Counted from the first letter of the stretch, positions 16,004 through 25,471 are shown. The stretch: DNA of 33,390 bases from an uncultured Eubacterium sp. (GCA_904395785.1 CAJFOG010000050.1:1-33390), one strand, 5' to 3'. The notes: generated by a model from the letters alone, not told the origin. Made by a program: numbers and translations.

Positions 16004-17929
16004 ATGAACAAACGTTTAGATATACAAGTAGAAGCATTATTAAAAGATGCGAAAAAAGAAGCAAAGGAGATAGGAAATCGCTATTTAGGTAGTGAACATG
16101 TATTATTGGCAATATTGCATAATCATTCAACAACACTTGCGAAAGAGTTATCGAAAAAAGGGTTGCATTATGATCGAATGAAGCAAGATATACAAGTTTT
16201 GTTTGGCGCAAATCAATCATATGATGGTGAAATTGAAAAAACACAAGTAGTAGAAGAAATATTAGAAAAAAGTATGCAAATGGCTGATGAAAGAAATGAA
16301 GGAAAAGTAGATCTGGATTTATTTATAGAAGCATTGCTTGATACACAAGATTGTGTAGCTAGAGAATTATTGCATAGATATGACATTGATTATGAAGATG
16401 TGCTGCAACATGTACAGCAAGTTGGATGGAAGATGTTAGATCGATGTAGTGAACTTAGAAGGATGTATGAAAAAGGAAAAGATGTACAATTATATGGTAG
16501 AGAGCAAGCACTATGTATGATGAGTGCAGTATTGTCTCGAAAAGAAAAAGCAAATCCCATGTTAATTGGAGAAGCAGGTGTAGGAAAAAGCGCCCTTGTG
16601 GAAAAACTTGCCTATATGGTAGAAAATGAGGAAATTGAGATGTTGAAAGGTTGTAGAATTTATGAGTTAAACTTAAATGCATTGGTTGCAGGAACAAGGT
16701 ATCGAGGTGATTTTGAGGAGAAGCTTCAAAATTTAATGGATATGATTGAACAAACCCCAAATGTTATTGTGTTTATTGATGAGATTCATCAAATGATAGG
16801 GGCAGGAAAATCAGAAGGAAGCATTGATGTAGCAAGTGTATTAAAGCCATATTTAGCACGTAGTAGTATACGTTGTATAGGGGCAACAACATTAGAGGAA
16901 TATACGCGTTATATTGAACAAGATCGAGCATTAGAAAGAAGGTTTCATATCATAGAATTAAAAGAGCCTACGATAGAAGAAACAAAGGCTATTTTAATTG
17001 GGAAAAAAGAAGTATATGAACAATTTCATAAAGTGAAAATTGATGAAAATAGTATGACTACCATTATACAAAAATGTGAACGTTATATGGGGAATCGTAA
17101 ATTTCCAGATAAAGCATTTGATGTATTAGATTTAGCATGTGTAAAAGCAACAACACAAAAAGGGATTGTCGATAGTGAAATTGTAACTAGGGTTGTAGAA
17201 GAAATAACAGGTATTTATAAAAAAGATAAGAAACAATTAATGCAGCTTAAACAACATGTGATGAAAGGGATGTTATATCCACAAGAAGATGTGATGGAAA
17301 AGTTAATGCGACAATTGTATTGGATTCAACAAGATGTTTTATCAAGTAGTCCATTAGGTGTATGGTTAGTGTGTGGAAAAGAAGGTAGTGGAAAAATGTC
17401 GTGGATTCGTAACTTTCATACATCATATTTTCCTAATACGCCAATGATAGAAATCGATATGATTCAAGGATTTGAGCAATTAGAAACAGCGATTTCAATG
17501 ATACGAAGAACAATGAATACAACAATTTGTATTAAAAATATTCATAAAGCTAATTTGCGTCAATTATGGTTTTGGAAAGAAGCAATAGAAAAAGCAGAAT
17601 TATCGTATGGGTTTAAAAAAGTAAGTATAAAACAATGTATATTGATATTTCATATGGATGAAGCGTATCAATATACGCATAATCTTCTCCAAGCAAAAGG
17701 TGATGTGAAAGTGAGTTTACCTAAAGAATTTATGCGTATATTTGATGAAGTATTTTTGTTTCAAAATTTGCAGTTAACACAAAAAAAAGAAGTAGCAATG
17801 AAACTACTAAAAAATTGGAATGTCTGTATGAATGTGGATGATATAGAAACTTTAGTTACACCTACACATACTTTAGAAGAATTAAAGACAGTATTAAAAA
17901 ACCATGTAATCGATCAAGTATATAGTTAA
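16004..17929 (+). CDS. ClpC/ClpA-like AAA+ protein with Clp_N domain, intact D1 and degenerate D2
   Basis: Clp_N repeats (NRYLGSEHVLLAIL), D1 Walker A GEAGVGKSA and Walker B VIVFIDEIHQ. The second module has GKEGSGKMS and TTICIKNIHKA in place of Walker A/B. Confidence 0.88.
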   Translation: MNKRLDIQVEALLKDAKKEAKEIGNRYLGSEHVLLAILHNHSTTLAKELSKKGLHYDRMKQDIQVLFGANQSYDGEIEKTQVVEEILEKSMQMADERNEGKVDLDLFIEALLDTQDCVARELLHRYDIDYEDVLQHVQQVGWKMLDRCSELRRMYEKGKDVQLYGREQALCMMSAVLSRKEKANPMLIGEAGVGKSALVEKLAYMVENEEIEMLKGCRIYELNLNALVAGTRYRGDFEEKLQNLMDMIEQTPNVIVFIDEIHQMIGAGKSEGSIDVASVLKPYLARSSIRCIGATTLEEYTRYIEQDRALERRFHIIELKEPTIEETKAILIGKKEVYEQFHKVKIDENSMTTIIQKCERYMGNRKFPDKAFDVLDLACVKATTQKGIVDSEIVTRVVEEITGIYKKDKKQLMQLKQHVMKGMLYPQEDVMEKLMRQLYWIQQDVLSSSPLGVWLVCGKEGSGKMSWIRNFHTSYFPNTPMIEIDMIQGFEQLETAISMIRRTMNTTICIKNIHKANLRQLWFWKEAIEKAELSYGFKKVSIKQCILIFHMDEAYQYTHNLLQAKGDVKVSLPKEFMRIFDEVFLFQNLQLTQKKEVAMKLLKNWNVCMNVDDIETLVTPTHTLEELKTVLKNHVIDQVYS

Positions 17930-17953
17930 GCGTCTTTTAGGCGCTTATTTTTT
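17928..17953 (+). terminator. Terminator after the Clp-like gene
   Basis: AAGCGTC-tttta-GGCGCTT followed by ATTTTTTT. Confidence 0.75.
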
Positions 17954-17963
17954 ATTAAAGATA

Positions 17964-18036
17964 TTGACAACTAAAGTTGTCAATATTATAATTAAAATGA
18001 CAAATATAGTTGTCATTTTGGCATAAATAATTGTCA
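17964..18036 (+). promoter_or_regulatory. XRE/DUF3169 promoter with tandem operators
   Basis: TTGACA (17964-17969)-17-TATAAT (17987-17992). TGACAA-N6-TTGTCA at 17965-17982 and 17998-18015; extra half site TTGTCA at 18031-18036. Confidence 0.85.
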
Positions 18037-18048
18037 GAAAGGAGAATT

Positions 18049-18261
18049 ATGGATGTACGTAATAATGTAAAACTATATCGTGTTAAGCTTGGAATTAATC
18101 AGCAACAGTTAGGTATGTTAGTACAAGTATCTAGACAAACGATTAGTTTAATTGAAAGAGGAGATTATAATCCATCTATATCATTAGTATTGAAACTTGC
18201 GAAAGTATTTGAATGTAAGGTAGAAGATTTATTTTATTTGGAGGAGCAAATTGATGAATAA
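18049..18261 (+). CDS. XRE-family HTH transcriptional regulator
   Basis: VKLYRVKLGINQQQLGMLVQVSRQTISLIERGDYNPSISLVLKLAKVFECKVEDLF; start trimmed to the ATG after AAGGAG. Confidence 0.92.
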   Translation: MDVRNNVKLYRVKLGINQQQLGMLVQVSRQTISLIERGDYNPSISLVLKLAKVFECKVEDLFYLEEQIDE

Positions 18262-18964
18262 GAAGTTAAAGTATGTTGGGAATATTCTATTATGTGCATT
18301 AATTGGAGGATTTTTTGGTTATTTTATTCCATGGCTAAATGAGAATATAACTTTATATGAGGTAGATTTTGGCTTTTTTGTTTGGATGCCTAGTATCTTC
18401 CTATTTATTTTGGGGCTTTATTTTTTTCTTAAAGGAAAAGCAGTTATAAAAAAAGGAATTGAAGATGATGTATGTTATGACAAAGCAGATAAACAGTTAA
18501 CGCTTGCACTTGGATGTGTTGGTGTTAGTTTACCAATAATTATGATTTGTATGATTCTTGCATTTATGAATTTGTTGTATATGGAATCTTTCACAATAGT
18601 TATGCATTGTATAATTCTAGTATTATTGATTATGATACAAACATATTTACAAAAACAAATTATTGATGCAGTTAAAATTATATATCCAGAAAAAAGGGGA
18701 AATATATATGATACAAATTTTGAGAAAGACTGGTTAGATAGTATGGATGAAGCAGAATTATCTAGAATGTATCAATGTGGTTATAGAGCATTTAAAAAAA
18801 TGAATGTTATTTATGCGATTTTAGTTCTTGTTTTATTTATATTTAGTGCAGCAAATATCATTGATGTTTTTTCTTCTTTACTTGTTGGTAGTTTATGGAT
18901 GATGCAATATATTGTTTACTTTGTTAATTTGTATAAAATGGAACATGGAAAGAATAGATGTTAA
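18254..18964 (+). CDS. DUF3169 family membrane protein
   Basis: Polytopic; PEKRGNIYDTNFEKDWLDSMDEAELSRMYQCGYRAF resembles DUF3169; overlaps the XRE gene. Confidence 0.75.
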   Translation: MNKKLKYVGNILLCALIGGFFGYFIPWLNENITLYEVDFGFFVWMPSIFLFILGLYFFLKGKAVIKKGIEDDVCYDKADKQLTLALGCVGVSLPIIMICMILAFMNLLYMESFTIVMHCIILVLLIMIQTYLQKQIIDAVKIIYPEKRGNIYDTNFEKDWLDSMDEAELSRMYQCGYRAFKKMNVIYAILVLVLFIFSAANIIDVFSSLLVGSLWMMQYIVYFVNLYKMEHGKNRC

Positions 18965-19024
18965 TAAATAATAATTGAGATATTTTATACTTTCTATGAA
19001 TGAGTTATAGAGATTATTATATGA

Positions 19025-19050
19025 AAAAGGACACCGTTGGGAGGTGTCTT
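19025..19050 (-). terminator. Terminator of ispD
   Basis: Minus strand GACACC-tcccaac-GGTGTC followed by CTTTTTC. Confidence 0.65.
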
Positions 19051-19082
19051 AATTTCATTAAGGAAAGAAACTTCAAAAGATA

Positions 19083-19736
19083 TTATCTTTTTGATAAATC
19101 TACTAAATCTTTTGATGTTGTAACTTTTATATTGTTATAACTTCCTTCTACCACCTTGATACGAGTAGATGAATATAATTCAACTAGCATTGCATCATCA
19201 CTTACCAAATTTGGGTTATGTTTTGCTTGTTCATGGCATTTTTTGATAAGTTCTGTTTTAAAAGCTTGTGGTGTTTGAGCACATTGATAGTTACTACGGT
19301 TTGGAGTATGTACAACATACCCATCTTTTACTTCTTTAATCGTATCAATGACTGGTACCATCAATAATGCCGCATCATCATATAATAAAGCTTGTTTTAA
19401 AGCATGAATTTGATCCATTGTAATAAATGGACGTGCACCATCATGAATCATTACATATGTACTAGTTACAGCTTGTAAGCCATTGTAACTACTTTCTTGT
19501 CTTGTAGTTCCTCCTTCTACGTATTGAATCTTTTGGTGTTGTAGATGTTGTGTAAATATTGATTGTTCCTGTTTAGATATAACCATAATAATTTGTTTAC
19601 AATCAATATCTTCTATAAAAGGTTGTACAGTATGTTGAATAACTGTAGTACCATTCATAGGATAAAAAACTTTGTTGTAGTCCAACTTTGTTCGTGTGCC
19701 TTTTCCAGCAGCTACAATAATTACACTATATTTCAT
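19083..19736 (-). CDS. ispD: 2-C-methyl-D-erythritol 4-phosphate cytidylyltransferase (IspD)
   Basis: VIIVAAGKGTR, IHDGARPFI, VPVIDTIKEV, QTPQAFKTELI, SDDAMLVE. Confidence 0.85.
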   Translation of the reverse strand: MKYSVIIVAAGKGTRTKLDYNKVFYPMNGTTVIQHTVQPFIEDIDCKQIIMVISKQEQSIFTQHLQHQKIQYVEGGTTRQESSYNGLQAVTSTYVMIHDGARPFITMDQIHALKQALLYDDAALLMVPVIDTIKEVKDGYVVHTPNRSNYQCAQTPQAFKTELIKKCHEQAKHNPNLVSDDAMLVELYSSTRIKVVEGSYNNIKVTTSKDLVDLSKR

Positions 19737-19880
19737 GACTATATCATAGCATAGATATGAGAATTGTAAATAAAACAGTTTTATTAATGAGGGGTTATAG
19801 TAGGATTTCCATAGTAAGCGTATTGTATTTTTATTATTATTATTGTATTATCATAGTAAAATGAATATGGAGATGATTAC

Positions 19881-21662
19881 ATGAAACTCTTTACAGTTGG
19901 ACCTGTGATGATGAGAAAAGAAACATTATTAGAATCAGCGACTCAGCTTCCTTATGCAAGAACTGAACAGTTTTCTTATATGATGAAAGATATTGAACAT
20001 ATGTTGAAACAAGTAGTTGATGCAAGAGAAGATGATAAAGTATTTATGATAACGGGAAGTGGCACATGTGCTATGGAAGCCGTTGTATCAAGTTGTTTTG
20101 ATGAACATGACCATGTATTAATTATAGATGGAGGTTCTTTTGGTGAACGTTTTGTTGAGTTATGTGATATTTATCATGTTCCGTATACAAAAGTATCGCT
20201 ATCATTTCAAGAAGCCTTAACGAAACAGCATTTTGATGCTTATAAAAATGAGAGATTTACTGCTATTTTAGTGAATATACATGAAACTTCTACAGGGCAA
20301 TTGTATGATTTATCAATTTTAAAAGAGTTTGCCTTAGAAAAAGGTATTCCTTTAGTTGTAGATGCAATTAGTGCAGTTTTAGCAGATGATATCAGTATGA
20401 AGTTAGATGCATTAGATGTTGTGATTATGAGCTCTCAAAAAGCTTTCGCATTAGCACCAGGTTTATCAATGATTGTAATGAGTGATTCTTTTTTCCAAGC
20501 GTATGCAGCAAAAAAACAACCAAAAACCATGTATTTAAATTTAGTGTCATATGAACAAAATATGAGAAGAGGACAGACCCCATTTACTCCAGCAGTAGGA
20601 ATTGTGATTACGTTATGGCAAAGGTTACAACAAATACTACATGATGGAGTGAAAAAAGAACAGGAAGCTGTTATAGAACGTGCTAAATATTTTCGTAAGT
20701 TGTGTAAGCAGCATGGGTTTCATATACCTGAAACATATCCATTATCTAACGCATTAACCCCTATTTATTTTGTAGATGGATGTGCAAAGGAGATATATCA
20801 ATATTTAGTAGATAAAAAAGGATATTATGTAACACCTTCTGGAGGAGCATTGGCAAATTATTTATTAAGAATTGGGCATATTGGAGAATTAAGTCTTCAT
20901 GACTATGATGCATTAATTGAGGCGATGCTTACCTTTTATACCGAAAAAAGAAAAAAACGTAAAATGATTTTGATGGCTGCTGGTATGGGGACAAGAATAG
21001 CACAAGCTGCGAATGGTCCAAAAAGCTTATTAAAAATCGGTGAAGAACCGTTGATTGAACATACAGTAAAATTATTATTAGAAAATGATTTTGAAGTGCA
21101 TATTGTATTAGGGTATGAAGGAAAAAAAATAAAAGAAGCTTTACAAGCATATCCAGTAATATTCCATGATAATCCATTTTATCGATCTACAAATAGTATT
21201 GCGTCTTTATGGTTTGTGAAAGAGGAATTATTGAGTGGACAAGAAATTTATTTAGCAAATGCAGATGTATACTGGGAACAGGATTTATTGGATCAATTAA
21301 TTGCGTGTGAAAAAGATGTCATGATGTTGATGGATGAAAGACGTAAATTATGTGGAGATTATTTCTTTGGGTGTGAGAATGGATTATTGCGTCATTATGG
21401 AAAAGATTTGAATGAAGATTTACGTAGTGGTGAATATGTAGGAATTGCGAAGGTGCAACCATCTTTTGTGAGAAAATTATATGAACAATTAGAATATTTG
21501 GTGGCTTTAGGTGAATATCAAAAATGGTGGGAAGATGCTTTATATACATTATTAGATACAGAATGTATTCATGTAGAAGATGTATGTGGGAAATTTTGGT
21601 CAGAAATAGATGTGTATGAAGATTATTTACGAATATTATCGTATAAAAACCTTAAGCAATAA
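19881..21662 (+). CDS. Fusion of class-V aminotransferase (PhnW/AEP-transaminase-like) with nucleotidyltransferase (PntC/LicC-like)
   Basis: N-terminal half: LFTVGPVMMRKETL, MITGSGTCAMEAVVSS, SSQKAFALAPGLS (PLP Lys). C-terminal half: MILMAAGMGTRIAQAANGPKSLLKIGEEPLIEHTV, LANADVYWEQDL, FWSEIDVYEDYLRI. One continuous ORF. Confidence 0.85.
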   Translation: MKLFTVGPVMMRKETLLESATQLPYARTEQFSYMMKDIEHMLKQVVDAREDDKVFMITGSGTCAMEAVVSSCFDEHDHVLIIDGGSFGERFVELCDIYHVPYTKVSLSFQEALTKQHFDAYKNERFTAILVNIHETSTGQLYDLSILKEFALEKGIPLVVDAISAVLADDISMKLDALDVVIMSSQKAFALAPGLSMIVMSDSFFQAYAAKKQPKTMYLNLVSYEQNMRRGQTPFTPAVGIVITLWQRLQQILHDGVKKEQEAVIERAKYFRKLCKQHGFHIPETYPLSNALTPIYFVDGCAKEIYQYLVDKKGYYVTPSGGALANYLLRIGHIGELSLHDYDALIEAMLTFYTEKRKKRKMILMAAGMGTRIAQAANGPKSLLKIGEEPLIEHTVKLLLENDFEVHIVLGYEGKKIKEALQAYPVIFHDNPFYRSTNSIASLWFVKEELLSGQEIYLANADVYWEQDLLDQLIACEKDVMMLMDERRKLCGDYFFGCENGLLRHYGKDLNEDLRSGEYVGIAKVQPSFVRKLYEQLEYLVALGEYQKWWEDALYTLLDTECIHVEDVCGKFWSEIDVYEDYLRILSYKNLKQ

Positions 21663-21675
21663 AAGGTGGGATATA

Positions 21676-22649
21676 ATGCAAGATGTATGTGATTTAACAA
21701 AGAAGTTGTGGAGAATATATTATATGTCTAAATGTGAGGACTGTATAGAAGATTTATTCCCTTACATTGATGAGCAATGTGTGATAGTAGGTACAGGAAA
21801 ATATGAATATTATCACTCAAAAAAGAAATTTGTGCGGCACTATTAATAGAAGAAAAAAAAGGGTATTTTACGAAGTTTAAAATTTTAGACGAGTGGTATA
21901 AAATGAAAATAATAAATGAAAGCACTGTGCTTGTATATGGTGAAATTCATGTTGTGCATGAACAAGAAAATTATCCAGAAGCTAATATTGATATGGGAAC
22001 AAGGTTTTCTGTGATTTTTCAACAGAAAGAAGGTATGTGGAAAATTATGCATTTACATCATTCTATACCTAATATTGAACAGCAACAAGGTGAATCTTAT
22101 CCAAGAACACTATCTGAAAAATTAAAAGAGACCCAAGAGCTCGCAAAAAAATTAAGAAATCTTGCAAGAAAAGACCCACTTACGAATTTATATAATCGTC
22201 CTGCTTTTTTTGAGGAAGGTAGGAAACGGTTAAAGAAGCAAAAGAATTGTTATTGTATGTTAATTGATTTAGACTACTTTAAATCAATTAACGATACGTA
22301 TGGCCATGTCAAGGGTGATGATGTGCTTAGAAAGGCTGGTCAAATCATAGAAAGCTCTATTCAAAAAGAAGATATTGCAAGTCGTATTGGTGGTGATGAA
22401 TTTGCAGTATTATGTAGTGATGTAGACGATAAGATTATTTGTAATATTGCGGAAAGCATTTTACAGCATTATCATGAGGAAATGAATATAATGCTTGGAA
22501 CAACTATGGGGATGTCGATAGGAATTACAAAAGTTTCTAGTAGGGAAACGATGAAAGATGCGTATCATAAAGCTGATTTAGCATTATATGAAACAAAAAG
22601 AAGAGGAAGAAATGGCTATAGCTTATATGCAATGCATGTATTGAAATAG
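21676..22649 (+). pseudogene. SnoaL-like domain plus GGDEF diguanylate cyclase, split by a -1 frameshift at an A6 tract
   Basis: MQDVCDLTKKLWRIYYMSK… loses frame after YYHSK. Restoring one A in 21819-21824 gives …YYHSKKEICAALLIEEKKGYFTKFKILDEWYKMKIINESTVLVYGEI… running straight into the 21903 ORF with RIGGDEFAVL. Confidence 0.85.
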
Positions 22650-22667
22650 ATTTTCTTTAAATATTTC

Positions 22668-22697
22668 TTTACATGTTGATATTAGCAGTGTTATAAT
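22668..22697 (+). promoter_or_regulatory. Putative rpsF operon promoter
   Basis: TTTACA-18-TATAAT. Confidence 0.55.
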
Positions 22698-22703
22698 TTA
22701 GTA

Positions 22704-22760
22704 ACGGGTAGATTTTATCTTCCCCGCTCTATATGAAATAGGGCCTTAGACCATGAGGAG
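22704..22760 (+). promoter_or_regulatory. Likely S6:S18 autoregulatory leader of rpsF-ssb-rpsR
   Basis: 5' UTR with CCCC preceding hairpin GCTCTAT-atgaa-ATAGGGC, and flanking GGT…ACC pairing near the RBS. Family assignment comes from position and a CCG-containing element, without covariance evidence. Confidence 0.45.
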
Positions 22761-22769
22761 GTGTACGGA

Positions 22770-23063
22770 ATGAAAAAATATGAAATCATGTACATTGTGA
22801 ATGCTTCATTAGAAGATGCAGCTCGTAACGAAGTTATGAATGGTTTACACAAAATCATTACTGATAACTCAGGTTCAATCGAAAAGGTTGAAGAATGGGG
22901 TGTAAAAGAATTCGCATATGAAATCAAACACATGAACAAAGGGTACTATGTTGTAATTAATGTTGAAGCTAACAACGAAGGAATTCACGAATTCGAACGT
23001 TTAGCACGTATCAACAACAACATTGTGCGTTTTATGGTTGTGAAAACACAAGACGAAGAATAA
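22770..23063 (+). CDS. rpsF: 30S ribosomal protein bS6
   Basis: MKKYEIMYIVNASLEDAARNEV; AGGAGG RBS; start trimmed from 22761. Confidence 0.96.
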   Translation: MKKYEIMYIVNASLEDAARNEVMNGLHKIITDNSGSIEKVEEWGVKEFAYEIKHMNKGYYVVINVEANNEGIHEFERLARINNNIVRFMVVKTQDEE

Positions 23064-23084
23064 TAACAGAAAGGAAGATGGACT

Positions 23085-23558
23085 ATGATCAATCGTGTAG
23101 TTTTAGTTGGTCGCCTTACAAAAGATCCAGTTTTACGTAAAACAGGGTCAGGTGTCAGTGTAACATCTTTTACTGTTGCGTGTGATCGCCGTATTAAAAC
23201 GGAGGGGCAACCTACAGCTGATTTTATCAACTGTGTTTGTTGGAATAAGGTTGCGGATAATACAGCACAGTACACACATAAAGGTTCATTAGTTGGTGTT
23301 GAAGGTAGAATTCAAACACGTAACTATGATGATCCAATGAGTGGTAAGCGTGTATATGTAACAGAGGTTGTTGCGGATACGGTGCAGTTTCTAGAACCAA
23401 AAGGTAGTGGAAACAGTGGTATGGCAATGAATGCTTACACGCCAGATTATGAGCCGATGAATCAGGGATATCAACCTGATAATGCTTCGCAGTCCTTCTC
23501 CGACAGTTTTGCAGCGAGTGATACATTAGATATCGCAAGTGATGACTTACCATTTTAA
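23085..23558 (+). CDS. ssb: Single-stranded DNA-binding protein
   Basis: [19 protein letters not shown], acidic tail DIASDDLPF. Confidence 0.97.
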   Translation: MINRVVLVGRLTKDPVLRKTGSGVSVTSFTVACDRRIKTEGQPTADFINCVCWNKVADNTAQYTHKGSLVGVEGRIQTRNYDDPMSGKRVYVTEVVADTVQFLEPKGSGNSGMAMNAYTPDYEPMNQGYQPDNASQSFSDSFAASDTLDIASDDLPF

Positions 23559-23578
23559 TGGTAGAAAGGAGATATACT

Positions 23579-23809
23579 ATGGCTTTCAAAAAACAACGTA
23601 TGGGACGTAAGAAAGTATGTTACTTCACAAAAAATAAAATCGAATACATCGATTATAAAGATGTTGAATTATTAAAAAGATTTATTTCTGCAAATGGAAA
23701 AATCATCCCAAGACGTGTAACTGGTACTCGTGCGAAATACCAACGTATGTTAGCAACTGCTATCAAACGTGCACGTCAAATGGCTTTATTGCCTTACGTA
23801 AGCGAATAA
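23579..23809 (+). CDS. rpsR: 30S ribosomal protein bS18
   Basis: [50 protein letters not shown]; start trimmed from 23558. Confidence 0.97.
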   Translation: MAFKKQRMGRKKVCYFTKNKIEYIDYKDVELLKRFISANGKIIPRRVTGTRAKYQRMLATAIKRARQMALLPYVSE

Positions 23810-23818
23810 TTTACGTAT

Positions 23819-23846
23819 AGACTTCCGTATAACGGGAGTCTTTTTT
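23819..23846 (+). terminator. Terminator after rpsR
   Basis: AGACTTCCG-tataa-CGGGAGTCT followed by T-run. Confidence 0.85.
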
Positions 23847-24042
23847 AATGATTAGACAGGATAAGAAGTTTACTATATAATATAATAACAATATAAGCTT
23901 GGGTGAATGATAAAAGAAGAATAAGAATATATACTATAATTTAATGTTTAATTCAGAAAACTACATGAGATAATCAATATAAAAAAGAATCTAAAAAACA
24001 TAAATGACATATAGAAAAAGTTAGTGGAAAGGATGAAAAAGT

Positions 24043-24363
24043 ATGAAGAAATGGATTGAGAATGCTGGAGGTTGTATTGTTTCAAAAAATATTATAACAG
24101 GAAAAGGAAAATTGAAGTGGTGTGTGAGAGAAGAATCAATGAATGAAATAGATAATGGATGGAGATTTTTTTCAGATATTGATAATGATGAATTTTTAAG
24201 CAGACTAGATCATATGTGTATATGTGATTTTAATACAGTTGCAAATATAGAGCCAGCAATCCTTTCAATATATGCGTGTGAAGTAGGAACAGATATTGAA
24301 TTGATAGAGAAAGATGGTGAAAAAGTATTTTTAGATAGTACTACAGGAGAAAAATTATATTAA
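24043..24363 (+). CDS. DUF2185 / Imm33-like immunity-type domain protein
   Basis: GGCIVSKNIITGKGKLKWCVREES…DNGWRFFSDIDNDEFL…MCICDFNTVANIEPAILSIY matches the DUF2185/Imm33 pattern. Confidence 0.7.
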   Translation: MKKWIENAGGCIVSKNIITGKGKLKWCVREESMNEIDNGWRFFSDIDNDEFLSRLDHMCICDFNTVANIEPAILSIYACEVGTDIELIEKDGEKVFLDSTTGEKLY

Positions 24364-24564
24364 ATGATAGATAGGTGTAATGGAATATGATGTGCCTAAT
24401 GTGTGTATGGATAGCATATGTGGAAAAGTTAAGGTGTATATACATAGTAAATGAATGGATGCATATGATATGAAAAAAGAGTTCTTAAGAATATAATCCA
24501 TATGCGAAGACTATAGAGTGATTTTATAGTAGGATGAACAGATGCTAAGAAGGTGAAAATACTT

Positions 24565-25461
24565 ATGGATACAAAAAAATTAACAGAGGGTGCAATGATG
24601 CTTTCTCTTATTTGTGTATTAATGCTTGTAAATCGTATGTTTGCAGGTATGTTTGATGTGATGATATGTTTTTGTATATGTTTTCCAGTGATTGTATACA
24701 CGGTAAAATATGGTTGGAAAGACAGTTTAATCTTATTGGTAAGTGCAATGCTTATTTCTTGTTTTATATCTAATTTAGTAACTTTATTTTATTTGTGTGC
24801 TTATATGGTTTGTGGATATGTATATGGAATAGGAACGCATAATAAGTGGAAAAATGGATATTTGTTGATGATTACATTTATCCTTTCTTTTATCAGTACA
24901 ATCATATCTACTGTGGTGTTAGCTTCTATGTTTGGGTATGATGTGCAAGAAGATGTAATGTTAATCAAAGAGTTTGTGGTATCTATATCTTTTCATCAAG
25001 TTGAATTTTCTTCTTCTACTATTCATATCATTCTTATATTAGGTACGGTTTTCACAAGTATTTTGGAAACGATTTGTATTCATATATTTGCGATTTATTT
25101 ATTACATAGACTTTGTTTGCCTTATCGTAAAATGAAAACAATTAGGGAATTTATGCTTCCTGAGTGGGTATTTTACATCAATATTTTTATTTGGCTTCTA
25201 TATTTCATAAGAAATGTGATAGAATTAAAGAAAGAAGTTATAGACATAATTACTGTGCTTTATGTTATTAGTTTTATTTTTATGCTTATTTGCGGTATGA
25301 TTAATATTATTTGTATCGCGATTGAAAAACGTAATAAAGCTTACATTATATTAGCATGGATAGGATTGTTTATACCGACTGTAAGGATGGTATTTGCGTG
25401 GATTGGGTTATTAGGTGGTATTTTTAATTTACGTAAATTAGATATGAGAAAGAAAAGTTGA
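24565..25461 (+). CDS. yybS: YybS family (DUF2232) membrane protein
   Basis: LTEGAMMLSLICVLMLVNRMFAGMFDVMICFCICFPVIVYTVKYGWKDS; conserved rpsR-yybS-gdpP-rplI order. Confidence 0.82.
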   Translation: MDTKKLTEGAMMLSLICVLMLVNRMFAGMFDVMICFCICFPVIVYTVKYGWKDSLILLVSAMLISCFISNLVTLFYLCAYMVCGYVYGIGTHNKWKNGYLLMITFILSFISTIISTVVLASMFGYDVQEDVMLIKEFVVSISFHQVEFSSSTIHIILILGTVFTSILETICIHIFAIYLLHRLCLPYRKMKTIREFMLPEWVFYINIFIWLLYFIRNVIELKKEVIDIITVLYVISFIFMLICGMINIICIAIEKRNKAYIILAWIGLFIPTVRMVFAWIGLLGGIFNLRKLDMRKKS

Positions 25462-25471
25462 GGTGTTGAAC

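Noticed and set aside
23227-23589. 120-aa antisense ORF over ssb
   Set aside because: Antisense to a clear ssb gene; no domain.
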